Position numbers and translations under genes: made by a program. Positions 1 through 14,358 of a DNA stretch of 64,000 bases are shown here, in pieces. The number at the start of each line of letters is the position of its first letter. Positions within the stretch are counted from its first letter, which is position 1. Below the pieces are notes generated by a model. That model made no database searches and was not told the DNA's origin. It saw nothing but the letters and a program-made list of their open reading frames with translations. The DNA comes from Trematomus loennbergii (Eukaryota > Chordata > Actinopteri > Perciformes > Nototheniidae), in contig JAAOOA010000002.1 in NCBI GenBank assembly GCA_012861695.1, positions 24,799,398 to 24,863,397 on the forward strand. Reading direction: 5' to 3'.

Positions 1-3000
1 GAATCTGTTCTTTAGTTGTGTATTCAGAGAAGAAAGTGGTGTGTATAAAAGCTTCCCTTTCTGTCAGAGCAGTAAGACAAAGAGTGTGTAGTGGTGGGCT
101 ATAGCCGGGTTTAACTGCGGCGTGCAAACTGTAACAGCATCCAAGCTGCCAACCCAGTCTACTATAAGGGAACTGAACTAGACAGGACATCAGAAACACA
201 CCATTCTCCAGTACGAAAGAGCCTGTGTTTTTACGCTCGCACTGGCGCGCTGAGGCGGGTGCAGACTGTGGGCTGGCTTCAACTGAATCTCAAACTGATT
301 GCACAAAGAAAAATAGAGTTGATACGTCATTTCAAAATGTAGAGCAGACATTGAAGCACAAAGAATAAACACATAAAGGCAGCAAATAAAAAGGATGAGA
401 GGAGTATATTGAGATGGGTTCAGTGGGTGTTTGTTTCTTTGTGAAGAATGAGTAAAGTGTCAAAATAAGAGAAAGAAAAATGGTAATTGCAATTTGATCT
501 GTCAGCAAAGGTGCATATAAACAATTCTGCTGTGGCATATTTTCTTCATCTCAGTTCTCACATCCAAGCCAGCATAAAGCAGTTAGCTCAGGATCTGGCT
601 TTGTACTTGATCATTCTACACCACATGATTTCCATAACCTTAGCAGAGAAGCAGATACTGTATGACAGGGTGACTGTGGAAGTGATATAACATGGCTGTA
701 CTATAAAAGGTGGTGCACAGGACACAGCTCACACATCTTTAATATTGATGGACTCCTAGCAGTGTGAAGTGAATCAGCCATGAAGTAATATTATTACTAC
801 ACTTAACCCTGACACCTCTGACCTGTCTAACCTGATGATTTATTCAAGATGGGAAACTGTCTGACAGAAAGGCAGAATAAATAGGAAAAGCGACAGATGG
901 CTTAAAGACAAGTAAACAAGACACAGACAAGTTTGAAAGACAGATGAGACGTGGCTAAAAGAGAAAAGGATTTAGATTAACGACTTAACAATGTCATTAT
1001 TGACAGCTTTGAATTAAATGCAAAAATACAGACTGACAGAGCAGTACATGGATGTAATTTCTGAGAAGTACTAATACGTGATGCACTTACATATGAGGCT
1101 GGATAACTGGATAAAAAGTCCAAATAAGATCAGCTCACCATCTAAGGTCTGATTTCCGTTACTTAATTCAAAATCCACCCCATGATGTCACTGTATAAGT
1201 AGCTTGAACTTGAACAAACATAAAATGCCACAGCAAATATTCGAGACATATTTACGTACTTTAAACTATATAATGTCAGCGAGCAAATGATCCCAAACTG
1301 CAAGTTATTTAGGCTGCTTTTTTGTCGGTAAAAAGCATGAAAACAAATAGTGTTTTAAGCCCTTGTTTCTCGTACATGAAAAGATCTAGTTATGTATTTC
1401 ACAAAATAATAATACACTGAAATGAATTATGGATGACTAGTCTAATGAGCAAATTGGTGAGTCGGTTACAGCTGCAATATTACTCACCTCCTGAGAATAA
1501 TCAGTTATTTAAAATATAAAAGCAGATTTCATTAAATTGTTTCACATCGTAAATTGGGAAAATGGTAAGAAAATAAAAAAGGGGGCAACATGATGTTCCT
1601 CTACATTGAGTGATAGTTAAGCTAGTAGTCGGATCATTTGAAGTGCTTGGCAAAACAAATCAAACAGCTTGATATCAATCTGGATCTCTCAGACAAGGTC
1701 ATGAGTACAGGATGCAAATAAACGGGGGGGGGGGGCCACCCTGTTACAGCATGGGGCGCAGAGGCTCCAGACTGACCCTGCTGAGCTGATTCCAAAAAAA
1801 ACTTGTCTCTGACAGTTTAACAGAACACAGGTCTGCTCATTAACACGTCAGCTGGACAACCCCGAGGGCAGCAGTGTCCCTTTCCCTTTATCCTTCTCTC
1901 CGTGTCGCTGTGTGAATGAGTAGCCATGCTTTATTCTGTCCTGAGCAAATTGAAACAACCTGAAACTGGTGTTACAGCTGACAAGGCACTGAGCCGCTCT
2001 CTATCCTCAGTCACGGCTTGAGTCTTACAGTGTTCAGTTTTCCCAGGGACTACAGAAAATGTCTATTGGAAGCAGTAAACTCACTTTGACGCCCCCAGGA
2101 GACGCATCCTTTTTTTCCCATGATAACGCTACATTAAAAAATCAACTCTGTGTTAAAAACAGCAGGAGTAGAGCTCGTGAACATTAGCTATTAGTCGTTA
2201 CTCAACATGGTAACATTATGATGCAGTCAAACTCTGCATTACTTTGTATGCGTCATTTCCATTAGCCACTTGATGATTGAATGATTGTTGATTCAAGTGG
2301 CCGTTATTTTTACCATGATAATTGTTCATTTCCTTGAAAATAAAATTGCAAGTATAAAATGTTTAAGATTGGAGACATTCAAAACTCACTGTCTACCTGC
2401 TCACAAGGCAGTATAATAAAGTTCAAACAATCAGATGCAAAAGAAGCAAGTAAACCATTAAAGATGTGATGCGTAATGACTTTTCAATACAGTAGTTATT
2501 TTGTTGAAAATGTTTGTCATCCTCACTCTAGTGAAAAATATATCCATAAAAAAGTAGTATAAACAGAACTTCTAAGTATCCATGGCGTCCGCAGCTCTCT
2601 TTGTCTGCATCAGCTTGGGAGTGTTTTAAGATCTTATATCATATTTTGAACAGTGACACAGACTTTTTAACAAAGATGCCTTATAATGTAATAATCATCT
2701 GACAAGATACTGAAACAATGTAGGGTCAGATGCATTTTTTTGTCTAAAATGTGGATATAGTATGTTAAAGTCCAGCATGTCTCATACACTCTGTATCAGG
2801 CGGTTTCTTCTTTTAAAACCCTGCTAAGCATAAATCCGCTGAAAACATGTACTTTGTAAGTTACAAAAAAACATCACATGGAGACTGTAATTATCTTACT
2901 AATATGCATCTACACCCCAAAAACAAATGGTTGATTAGTAAGTGATAGCAAAATGTTCTGAATTAAAAACTGTAGAGCAGTATGTCTGCTTCACTGCACT

Positions 3001-3700
3001 CACAGGCAAATAACAGTGTGTGGTTGTCTACCTGACAAATTATAGCTGCTTGATTGCAATTATACTAGCCGATACAGCTATAAATATATCCAGTAAATCT
3101 GGAAGTATAGAGCGTACAGGACTGATCAATAGAACAGTCTCAACCAAAGCAAAGCTGATTAATGACCTGATTACGGAGCGCAGTGTTGACATTAATAGGC
3201 TCTAGTACCAAGTAGTCATAACCTAACATTTGTCTGACTTGGAGGAAACCACAGAACCCGCGGAGTGAAATCAACTCATAAATCAGCTCTTCTTGTACAA
3301 TAACAAAAGGCAGAAATGGCACCTTCACACAGCAGTCTGGTCGCACTTGCAGCAATAATAACCAACAGTATTTGCTGTGTTTTCAGGTCAAATGTTTTAG
3401 CTTGTAACCTTTCAGAACAAAAATGGTAATAGTACTTATTTTTGTGCACCTGGAGACCTAGTGCTTATATTTCTGTCTCCAGCATTTTGATAGTGTGGCA
3501 ACCTTACAAGATGCAGTCAGAAAGCCTTACAGTTGTTTGTTTGGGATTAAGATGAAGGCGGATTTTAGAGATGGTTGTTGTTGAATGTATAGGGGAATAG
3601 GAGAAGGGGAACTTTAAGCCCCTGGCCTGATTAGAAGTGCAGTTGATTAAATCACAAGATAAAATCTAGTTATTATCTGGTATTTAATGAAAGACAGCCT
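1..3700. other. Non-coding, unique-looking DNA
   Basis: No open frame here has recognisable protein similarity, and those present are short and AT-rich. Apart from a 12-base G run at 1724-1735 I see no repeat family. A short imperfect palindrome (CCACTTGA...TCAAGTGG) lies near 2263-2300. The stretch could be intergenic or intronic; the sequence does not decide. Confidence 0.6.
1724..1735 (+). repeat. Poly-G run (12 G)
   Basis: An uninterrupted run of G directly visible in the sequence. It is prone to slippage and to sequencing-length error. Confidence 0.9.
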
Positions 3701-3880
3701 ACAATTCAATTCAAACCTTTATTTACTGTATGCAGGTGAATCCCATTGAGATCATTGATCTCTTTTTCAAGGGAGACCTGCTGCGAGTAGGTTCCACATG
3801 AAGACATAAAAACATAAACAACAGAACAACAAAAAGGACATCATACAGCAAAGTTACAGGGATTACAATTTACATACCTA
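3700..3880 (-). mobile_element. LINE 3'-end relic (L2/Maui-like)
   Basis: The left edge has a short AATTC-type repeat, followed by a block that reads AATAAAGGTTTGAA on the minus strand and then the phrase 'ctctttttcaagggagacct'. The same block recurs at about 24890-24975, so this is a dispersed repeat. A tail with a simple repeat and an AATAAA-like signal suits the 3' end of an L2/CR1-type LINE on the minus strand. No RT sequence remains attached. The right boundary is uncertain and may reach about 4100. The LINE assignment is an inference from remembered fish repeats. Confidence 0.55.
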
Positions 3881-6800
3881 TCGACATGTACAGGTACCAA
3901 CAGCATCCGATTGTATAGCATCCAACTGAGCTTTAGAAACATTTAGTGGAACCAGATTTCTCGGTTTCCAACAATCTATAACGGAGTGGCACGTCACGCT
4001 TACTGACAATACGTCAATAATTGATTTAAGGCATACAGTAATATGCAGGAATTTCCTAAAAAGAACAAGATATATCTCACAAAACATCAAACCCTCATTA
4101 GTATACAGAAACTACATCAGAGAACCGTAACCATAAAAATAACAAGTTATGTTTGCTTTTAGCTTACTGCTAATTTCAAGTTCAGACCACAGCTTGCCGT
4201 ATCACATTGCTGAACATGCCAAAAGCCAGAAAGATGCACACAAACAATCCATTGACGTGCAACTATAGACCCCCTGGTATTAAACCATTTCCTTTGTTCT
4301 GTCTCGACTGGCCTATTATCTCCTTAGCTAGCCAGGGTTACCAGACACAGACCACTAAATCTTTAGGGAGTGGGAGGCTACCGCAGCTCACAGTAATGAG
4401 GCTACACACCAAGCCACATCACCACTGTGACACATCGTGGCATGTACAGAAAGGATAACGCTGACCTTAAAATAAAATGACATTTAAACCAATTTTAGAG
4501 TTTAAGACCAATTTCTTGTCGTGGTGCATACACAGTGTAAACAGAGAAAAAGACAAATTCAACAATATTGAGAAATACTGTGTGGGCTATATAATAACAC
4601 TAAGTGCATGTATTTACAGAATTGTATGGCTTTCTGAATAAGAGAACATATCACTATTGTGCCAGTGAGATTGGATAGCATAGGCCTACATTAGTTTGGT
4701 GGGCTAACAAGCAACATCTTTTGGGAAAATGTATAGATTATGGATGTATGTTTGGCAACTATGCCAGTAAACATTAAATGCTACATGTTGTGGTACTGTT
4801 AGACTAAACGTTACTGCTTCCCCTGATCCCCATCCCATGCCATCTCTTCAAAAATATTTCTTATGTTAACAAAATATGTAGGTTTTTAGGTGAAATGTGT
4901 TAACTATAGGTTCAATTGCCATTACATGTTGTTATGATCATGTTGGTGATCCCTTCACTTTCTTCTTTTATCATAAAACATTCCAATACCTTGTGTAATG
5001 ACTAAATACCTGCAATATACTGTAAACTTCCCATCAACCTCACCTGTACTTTGAGTTCTTATAATCAAATGTAAGCATGCAAACACAGTAAACCAAATTA
5101 GTGAACACAATAACTGTTAATTCTGTAAAATAGCAGCATGGAAGCATTGTCACGGATCATTAGTAATACACTCAAAGTACCACTTTTCCTCAGCTTCACA
5201 AAATCTGCTGGCATCGCTGTAGATTCTTATCCTCATTAAAAAATAATGTGGTCCTGCACCAGAGGCTTGCAGCACCACCTGTGTCTGCTGACACAGGTAA
5301 ACCTGGACTCAGACCAGCTAGTGTATCACATCTCAGACTTTTAGCAAGCAGCTATCAGCTTGCATCTCCGTCAGACAGAAAGACTTCATGACAGAATCAA
5401 CACATGCAGCTGGAGTCTGAAGAAGCCAGTCAGTCAGTAAAGTATTTCAGACTCTTATTTGATTGGACACTTACTTTTAGCTGCCAGAATCCTCTGCTGC
5501 TCTCGCCTCAAGGCAATACTCCTTTCTACTCTTTTTTCCCATTGTTTTCCCCATTGTCCTTTACCTGGTCTCATTACCAAAAACTTCTCTGTCAGTATTT
5601 ATCTCCGTATCCATCCCTCTATTATGACTAGAAAACAGAGATATGTAGTTGTTAATGAGACCCAGACATGGTGGTTCTGTAGTTGCCTTTACATAAACAT
5701 GTACATATAGAATTTGTAAGGGCAAGGACTGTATTCCATTGGGATCAAGCCCAAGAGTGTAGGGCACATTTTTCTGAACATACAATAAATTGTATTCAAC
5801 ACAACAGTTTTAAAGCAGCAAAAATATGTCCATAAGGCAAGTGGTCAAGTCTAGGGGAAACATTTTTTTCAAATCTCTGCAACTGTTCCCAATTACTTGT
5901 TTAATTAGTTTCATTTTGCAAAGAGCCAGGAATATCATATTTGCCTAAAGACGTGTTATCCACAGTGAATTTGTCACAAAGTTCATCAAGAGTTTCATTA
6001 AGGAAAGCCCACATGATGTATTTTTAATGATCAAAAGAGACAAGCATAATAATCTCCAGGGAGCTTTTTCACAAAGTGAAGTACATAGTGACAAGTCTTG
6101 AAACTTTTTTTTCCATGCAGTTGTGTCCCAGAAAAGTTATAGAGAACAAAGCATGTGACAAATCCAGAGGAAGACAACTTAGCACCTGCATGGAGTATTT
6201 TCTCTGTATAGGCACTAGCACTTAAATAACTTTAAGTCTTCTTCAACTTGTCGTGTCTTTCATGTTATTTTCTTTGAGAAATCCTATTGAGAAAATTGAT
6301 TAAAATTAGCAGTGAAATTACTCACTATCCTTTGAATGTATAACCTGGATTAAACTGAGAAGACTGATCACTATGCCTGAAGACTGCAGTACAGATCAGA
6401 AGTTACTGTCTCATTGGCATGACAGTGTCTTTAGTTGTACGACTAACTTTTTTTTCCTCAGCCATTAGCTTAATTTAATAAGCCTCTTCACAGCTTTGTG
6501 CAGTGTCCTTCCCCTTCTATCTCATCCGGTCTAGAGATCCAGACTTAAATGGTTCTGGCAAGGGATCTTTTGCCCAAGGATGAATTATTGTGTGCTCTTC
6601 ACCAGGCACAATGAAGGTGATTTTGTATCCACCGGCACACATTGAGTTCTTGGTGAACAGTGATGAACCCATAAAATATAATCAATTATTGACAATATGG
6701 CATTGGATTTCAGGAGACAAGACACCACATTTTATTCCAGTTTTTTTTAGCTATTTTCCGTTTGTCCAGAATATAATATTTTCACCAGGATAAGCCAGTA

Positions 6801-9800
6801 ATCTATGCAGTTCAGCCTGAATGATAAGAAACAGAGAGCCAGACTCCGCCAGGGAAATTACAAGCCAATGTCAGCCTGACCTGGCATTTGGTTTGTGCGT
6901 CGGATCCGACAAGCAGCGATTGCATCCATTGCTGAAGGATCCCCGGGATAGTCAGGCAGCTGGACATGATGCTAGTCCTTTCTTTTCAAGCCTGTGGTCT
7001 ATTTTTTTTAACCAAACACTACCAACTGTCATCTGTAACACACATCCTTTTCATACATGTAATAGAATGTCATTTTGTGTTGCAGATTATCTTGTAACAG
7101 AACAGCCCCAACATAAATGTATGCGACCACAGCCCTGTTGTCTACTACATCAAAAGGGTTTGTTTCACCATATCATCTTTGGTTTGCTTAATAGTTTAAA
7201 AGAATACATTTAGTCAAAAGTCAGGCCTGAAGAAACAAGGGATTCTTTGACAACAGTCAGATCATGAGAAATGTAGCAGTTCTGTCGCCTCTTTAAATCC
7301 TGGTGTTATGCCTGAAGCATAAATCCTGAGAATATGTTCACAGATTATGTCAGACACCCAGTTCTTTTCAACCTTCTTCCTCTTTGCACCGCCCTCTCTT
7401 TTATTTCACTATTACTCACTTTGCACTACCCAACATATCTTGTTCTATTATGCACTGATGTTTGATGTGACCTTTAAGAGAGCAGAGCTGACAGGCTCTT
7501 TGCTTTGATCTCTCGTAGCTATTTTATCTCGGCATCCGTTTTGGCTCAGTAGAGATGACAGTGTTCTACAGATGCTCCCAAGATGTCAAAGGGCCCCTGC
7601 TGCAGTGTCCACGAGAGACACCTCTTTACACAACGTGCCTTCTGTTTCTTGTTGCTTTTACGGCAGAGCTTTTCACAAGTTCAAAGAGTTTAACACACGC
7701 TAGAAAAAAATACTTATCACTTACTTTTTTCCAACCCAGTTCCAAGACAATGTCAGCTCAAAAACATGCTGAAAGTAATATTTCAAAGTTGAAGATCTGC
7801 TGTAGGCAAAGTGTTTTTATCACAGAGGTAAAACAGATGTGTCAGCCCGTGCAGCTCAATGTCTTACGTCTTGATCCTTATGGCAAATAGAAAAGTGCTT
7901 CATACACCTCTTAAAATTATACAATGTGGGGGATGGGTCGTCATGAACTAGTGGGCATGTAACTTACCAACAGTCTTAGTCTCAGGTAGAGGAGATAAAG
8001 GAGAGATCAAATTAATTTCCGAGACCTGAGTGTCACACTGTTCCTAAAATAGACACACCAAGATTATTATTATGGAAAAATATGAGAATATACACTTGCT
8101 AATTCTCAAACTAACATAATGTAATAAGTTCCTTTGATTTTCTTGATATTGAAAGAAAATATCAAGACACATGAATCCAAGTTATGTCGGTTATCTTTGC
8201 ATTATATTACATGTTTTATCAAATATGCAGAGTAAGAAAAGTACTGCCATTATTCATTATTCAACTTTCACAGGTGGGAGGAGAGAATACATTATCCTAC
8301 ATTATAGTTTGATTGTTAGAGGCCAATTACATTCAATACATTTATTCCAGTTTAGAGAAACAGAGAATGTAGAATATGTATTCAGCATGACTGTACACTT
8401 CACCAAATGTGTACATAGGGCCTAGGCACAAACGTTTCTGTTTTTTTTGCAACAGTTTTCTGCTGGTTGCACTGAAATGAACCTGCAGATTTACAGCATG
8501 TAGTTGTTGCTTTACAGTGTGTAACATCACTTGACAGGGAATGCACTGGTATGAACAAAAATGCAAATATAAAGGGTTTGTGTTAATATAAATGTATCTT
8601 AATGTAAAAAGTTGAAAACAAATATGTACAAGAACTAGTCCTTTTAGTGCAGAAAATAGCAACCTCAATAACTTGAAGCAGCTTTCATAAGGTGTTTTGC
8701 CATGGCATTAAAAAAGTCCCTAACCATTACGGTCACTGACATCCCCATGATGTTCAAAGGATTTAATAACCTTTCATGCAGATGGGTAAAATGATCAAAA
8801 GCAGTTTGGATACTTGACCTTTTTAACATAATATAATGCTTGTAGTGCCTGATGAAGCAGGACAGGAATCAACCAAAGAGGCTCAGATGAGGGCATTGCA
8901 TCTATAATTGGACGAGTTACACTAATGATAATGAACTACAACTCTATTCACATTTACAGAACCCAACACTGAAATAATTAATAGTAGCAAAAAGAGAGGA
9001 AGAATACTATGGTATTTTTTTCAGATTAATTTGTTTACTCGTATTTTTTACTTAAATGTTTGCACATCGCTCCCGATTGACACACTTCAAATGTGTAATT
9101 TTACCTATTATTTATTTGCTAGAGCAAAAATGTGATAAAATGCTCAAAAACACTGTTTACATGTTGCTTTTACCAACCTAGATGCCCATTGTCTGCATGA
9201 GGCCCATTATCTCGCGTATAAAGTGCATAATTTATCTCTTCAAAAGCTGGATGATCTGTCCATGCTTCATACATTCACATAAGAAGATACACATAAATGC
9301 ACAAACAGCTGCAAGCACATAACACAGACATAAATAACCACACATTCACAAAGCTAACATAACCTGAAGCAGCAGAATTACGAGATTAAAGAGTCATCTG
9401 CACAATAGGATTAGCCAGTGGAGTGAACACACATTAGCCCACAGACACACATTTAGCACACAGTAAAATGCACATAGTAAACAAACACCACATGCAAAAA
9501 CACACAACTGCATGCTTAAACTTTCTGTGAAAGTAGCAGTTTTCGCCCCTTTAAAAGACAGGGGAACTAAATTACACATTTAATACATGACTCTTTTTAG
9601 TTTTCACAAATTAGAATACCGAAGATTGAACAATAACAGCCACATATCTAAATGTGCATGTTCACATACAAAAATGTGTTAATGTGAATCAAATACATGG
9701 AAAGAAATGTGTATCCACACATTTGTCCTACTAAACATAGCCTTAAACAGTGAACAACATTGTAGATAGACAAGCTTAATTAATCAGTATAAGAAACTGC

Positions 9801-10124
9801 TTCAAAACAACACAAGGATGAAGACAGTCCAACAAGCAACTAGCAGGCCTTCAGCACAGGCCCATTCACAAACGCTCTAGGATTTTATTCCTGCCACTGT
9901 GTGTATTTAGACAGATTGCTAACAGTTTGACCAAAAAGCAACATGACATTCATAAACACTGCAGTTAAATCCAGATAGCACGCCGGCGGGACATTTAGAA
10001 TCAGGAAAGAAACCAGCCAGCAAAGACAGAACATGAGCAGAGACAGAGAGCAGTGTATTAACTTAGGCCTACCTTATTTGGCGTCCAAGTCCATTCTCTG
10101 CTGACTTATCTCCAAGTGAGGATT
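3881..10124. other. Non-coding DNA, no gene recognised
   Basis: Many short frames occur on both strands, up to about 130 codons (for example 6821-7213 plus), but none has a recognisable domain, codon bias or convincing exon structure. I see no long inverted repeats, LTRs or RT sequence. AT-rich throughout. A few weak acceptor- or donor-like signals exist, as expected by chance. Confidence 0.55.
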
Positions 10125-11992
10125 GATTGATTGAAAAGTTTATTAACAGCTTGTATATTGGGTACAGTACAGTACAGCTCAAAACATACAATTGTTAAGG
10201 GGATGCAGACCAGAGAAAGACTTTCGTCTTGTTTACATCAGGGTCCCCCATTTCCAATTCATCATATCATTTAAGACATATAAGACATATTTGACATACA
10301 GATGGCTTATTTACAATTTACATACAGGTGGTTTTTTACATACAGATGGCTTATTTACAATTTTCATTTTAGATTTCGTTCTAATACATCCTAACCGGAC
10401 ATTTAAGACATACCAAGTCTACAGATATACAGTTAGTAACAGAGTCTAAAATGCGAGTATATACATAGATGGGGGGGGGAAGCTGTCCATTGTACGACAG
10501 GTTGAGATTTGTACCATTACCGGGGCCAGTTTTGCAATGCTCTCCCCCGAAGGTGCTCTTTAAGAGAGGTTTTGAAGGTAAGTATAGTTTTACTTTACAG
10601 TTGTGGGAAGAGCGTTCCACCTTGATGTGGCATAATTGCGAAACGTGTATTCCCCCTTTTTTGTGCCAAATCTGGGTTTTACATGATTTGTGGAGCTCCC
10701 TCTGGTGTTATGATCATGGTATTCCTTGACCTTTGGGAAGAATTTTGACATGTACATGGGTACCATAGAGGTGTAGTGGATCTTGTAGACCAGGCCCATT
10801 GCAAGTAGCTGTACTCTGTCGTCTACTCTAAGCCATCCTAGGTTGTCAAAGTGGGCAGAGGTGAGGTGGGTTCTAGATGAAAGGTCAAGCAGTAGTCTGA
10901 CCAGTTTATTTTGCGATGTTTGAAGTTTTATTTTTAGCGCCTTGGAGGTGCTATGGTACCATGACGTGCAAGCATAGTCATAGTACCCTTGAATGAGTGC
11001 TCCTGCCAGAGTTTTCAGGGTGCTTTTGTTTACCAGAGAGGAGATCCGGTATAGGAATCTAGTTCTTTGATTGACTTTTTTTATTACATTGGATGCCATT
11101 TTGTCACAGGAGAGGTTTGCCTCAAGAATAGATCCTAGGTATGTAATTTCCTTCTTACTTGTGACAATAATGTCACCCACTGCAACTGAGAAGTCGTCGG
11201 ATTTGCTGAGATTATGTTTCGAACCGAAGAGAATGGACTCTGTTTTACCCAGGTGTAATGATAATTTATTATCGGCGAGCCAGGTGCAGATTCTGCCGAG
11301 CTCGGAGCTGAGGGTTTTTTCAACCTGCAATCTGCTCCTGTCAGAGACCAGCAGGGCTGAGTCGTCCGCGAACAGGAACAAGTTGCAGTCACATGCTGAT
11401 GACATGTCATTTGCATAAATTAGGAACAGTAACGGACCTAATATGCTTCCTTGTGGAACACCACAGCTCACTGGGAGGGGGGGGGACAGAGTACCGTTTA
11501 CCTCCACCATCTGTTCTCTCCCCTCCAGGTAGGATTGCATCCAGCTCACCGATAGTTTATCAAAACCAATTGCTTTTAGCTTGTCAATCAGAATGGGGTG
11601 ATTGACAGTGTCGAAAGCCTTTTGTAGGTCCAGCATCACCATGCCGCAGTATTTACCCTCGTCCACCTCTTGTTTGATGTGGTCGTTCAAATAAAGAAGG
11701 CATGTGTCAGTGGAGTGGGATGTTCTAAAGCCAGATTGAAATTCATAGATTAGTTTCTTTTCCGCGAGGTACTTTTCGACCTGTTCATATACTATTTTTT
11801 CCATGACTTTCGAGATGGAGGTAAGTATAGAAACAGGGCGGTAGTTGCCTGGGTCCAATTTGCTGCCCTTTTTGTGCAGGGGGGTTACTCTTGCAATTTT
11901 GAAGTCTTTGGGTACTTTTCCCTGTTTTATGGAGAGGTTAATTATGTGAGCTATGACTGGTGAGATGGCGGTTGCTGTGTCTCTGAGGAATC
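10125..11992 (-). mobile_element. 5'-truncated LINE, Jockey superfamily (L2/CR1/Rex1-like)
   Basis: Minus-strand non-LTR retrotransposon of about 1.87 kb. Its 3' end, at the low coordinates, has a tetranucleotide tail (GATT repeated on the plus strand, 10121-10133), as in L2/CR1-type elements. The 3' UTR holds a short internal duplication (10297-10322 and 10337-10363). The coding part begins partway into the RT domain, and similarity stops at about 11990 where an in-frame stop appears. This is the usual 5' truncation from incomplete reverse transcription. No convincing target-site duplication was found. The endonuclease domain and any ORF1 are absent. Confidence 0.85.
10590..11990 (-). pseudogene. 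LINE reverse transcriptase, partial (N-terminus missing)
   Basis: It would encode the RT that copies LINE RNA into DNA at the target site. The frame is open from about 11990 down to a TAA at 10590, about 466 codons. The listed start at 11858 is a TTG; similarity continues upstream of it, so it is not a true start. RT landmarks in order are NYRPVSIL, the motif A-like LQKAFDTV, the motif B-like GVPQGSILGP and the catalytic FADD. A C-terminal thumb-like region containing YDYACTSWYHS follows. The expected tail (LTFKTSLKEHL) lies in another frame at 10526-10582, so a small frameshift has cut off the C-terminus. The catalytic residues are intact, but the protein lacks its N-terminal endonuclease and cannot be autonomous. 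The motifs fit the Jockey superfamily; the exact clade (L2, CR1 or Rex1) is not resolved. Confidence 0.9.
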
Positions 11993-13100
11993 ATAAGTAG
12001 CAATGCAAAACAAGATAACTCCCCATGGTTTCTTTTAAAACACCTGCTGCTGCTAACTTCAGATTGGTCCAAACTGTGACTGGCCTCACGATTTTCTTAA
12101 GGGTTTGTTCTTTCAGATATGTGTCCATCGCAGTAGTGTGACACTGATAGCATGAAGCTAATTGTGTGATACTTAATTAGACGGTAACTTCACTGGCGCA
12201 CCGGTGAGCCATTGCCTCGACTCCAGGGTGCAACGCTCTTTCTAACCAGAGGGGCGCTATTGCACTTACAAAAACTCAATCAAAACTGGGGTAAGAGTTA
12301 GTAGAAAAACAATAAAAGAAATATCTGTTTTGTGATTGTTATGTTTTGGAAAATAAACATTGCCCAAATATACAAATTTGTGAGACAATATTTATTGTTA
12401 TTTTGTTTCAATAGTTCTTACATTTTGATTCATTTCTGCGCACAAGAAATACATGTGAGTTCAAAATCTTTCACACATTTGGATGTATTCGTGGCACAGC
12501 ACACTTTGGTGGCTTTGTCAAACATGGTCTATCACATGCACTACTTTTAACCCCTTAAATCACAGAGCAACCCTTATTATGACACACTGACAGTTTCAGC
12601 ATCCTGTAAAGAGATTTCCTCAGAGGATATCAAATGTTGCTTTCTGGGTATGATCTATCTCTATCACATTATGTTGCTCATCACAGCCACACATCAGCCT
12701 GTCGGCTATTATAATAGAACATGTGGAGCCCCAGGCAACATTTTGCCATCCTCATTAAAAAAAATAAAAGGATGACACGTGCGGACATTACCCTTTGTTA
12801 AGAATGCAAACACTGTGTAACAGACTGACAGGAATGGATGATGCATTTGATTTGCAGATAAGCATGGGGTTCGGTGGATGCTCATTGCACACAATGTAAA
12901 ATGCGGATCTTCTGTGCATAATTGGCTTGACAGTGCGCAACATCACTCCAGTTATAGGCTCCAGGGAAGGGCACTGCTCAAGCTCATTGTATACAATCTC
13001 CTACGCGCAAATTAGCATAGGAACACTTTAATTTATTTGAGGTGAATGGATTATGATTTGCGGCACAAATTACTACACTGTGGCTCCCATGTACATATAT
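11993..13100. other. Spacer between two LINE remnants
   Basis: About 1.1 kb with no recognisable gene. A slightly more CpG-rich patch lies around 12185-12270 and the rest is AT-rich. I see no repeat boundaries I can support. Confidence 0.5.
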
Positions 13101-13113
13101 AGATTTTTTCCCT

Positions 13114-14328
13114 TTGAACAATCCTAAATATTTTTTGAATACTTTGGATAGTGAGGAAGTTGTGGCTTGTGTGAAATTGAGAGTGGTACTAAGGAGAATG
13201 ATCGAGGAGGTGAAAAAGGATAACCTGACTGCTGTACTGTGCTTTATCGACTTCAAAAAGGCATTTGACTTGATCCACAGAAGCACAATGGTGAAGATCC
13301 TTGAGGCATACGGTGTCCCTCCCAACATACTCCGGGCAATAGAGACCATGTACGCAGGAACAAGGGCCAAGGTGGTGACCCCAGATGGCAACAGCGAGGA
13401 GTTTGACATCCTGGCTGGGGTAATGCAAGGGGACACCCTAGCCCCCTTCCTCTTCATCATAGTCCTGGATTATGCGCTCAGGTAAGCCATCAGTGGACGA
13501 GAGCAGGATCTTGGCTTCACTCTAACACAAAGGAGGTCGAGACGATACCCCACAGTAGTCCTGACAGACCTGGACTATGCGGACGACATCAGCCTGCTCT
13601 CCGACAGCGTGGAACAAGCACAGGAACTCCTGAACAGAGTGGAGTTAGAGTGTGCCAAGGTTGGCCTTAGGCTAAATGCCAAGAAAACTGAGGTTATCAC
13701 CTACAACATCTTACCGGAACATCCACCTCTGACAACAACAGAAGGCACTGTGCTTAAAGAAGTCAAGGACTTCAAGTACCTGGGCTCGTGGGTCAACTCA
13801 ACCGAGCAAGATCTTAAGGTGAGGAAGGCACTTGCATGGCAGGCCCTGAACGGCATGACCAGTGTATGAAACTCCAACCTCCCCCGACAAATCAAAATCA
13901 GCTTCTTCTATGCAACGGTAGAGTCTGTTCTCCTCTATGGCAGTGAATGCTGGACCCTGAAGCCAACCCTGCAAAAGTCTCTAGACGGATGCTACACCAG
14001 AATGTTGCGAGCAGTACTTAACATCAGCAAGAGTGTACATGTAACCAACAAAATCCTGTACGAGGGAATACCAAGGGTGAGCGAGAAAATTGCAGCCAGG
14101 AGAATGAGACTAGCAGGACATTGCCAAAGGCATCAAGAGCTGCCAGCCAGCAAATTGGTGCTGTGGGAACCAACACACGGGCATCGGTCACGAGGACGTC
14201 GCACACTAACATACGTGGACGTACTCAAGAATGACGCAGGAGCACAAAGTACCAATGAACTGGCCAGATGTATGGAGAACCGGGATAACTGGAAGCGACG
14301 ATGGAGGGCTCGTCTGAGGACGACCTAG
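13114..14328 (+). pseudogene. LINE reverse transcriptase, second family, with two nonsense codons
   Basis: One continuous plus-strand frame carries an RT for about 405 codons. It is broken by TAA at 13483-13485 and TGA at 13867-13869, with no frameshift between the parts. Landmarks are FIDFKKAFD (about 13246-13272), the motif B-like GVMQGDTLAP (about 13417-13446), the catalytic YADD (13576-13587), FKYLGSWV, and a C-terminal stretch with LLYGSECWTL and RRMRLAGHCQRH. The sequence is clearly different from the RT at 10590-11990 and belongs to another clade, which I cannot name with confidence. The TGA sits where related elements usually have tryptophan (from memory), which suggests a TGG-to-TGA change. 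The endonuclease and 5' part are missing. The natural stop at 14326-14328 is followed by an AG-rich stretch. Confidence 0.88.
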
Positions 14329-14358
14329 AGAGAGAGTACCGCTTTCATACCGCTTTTG

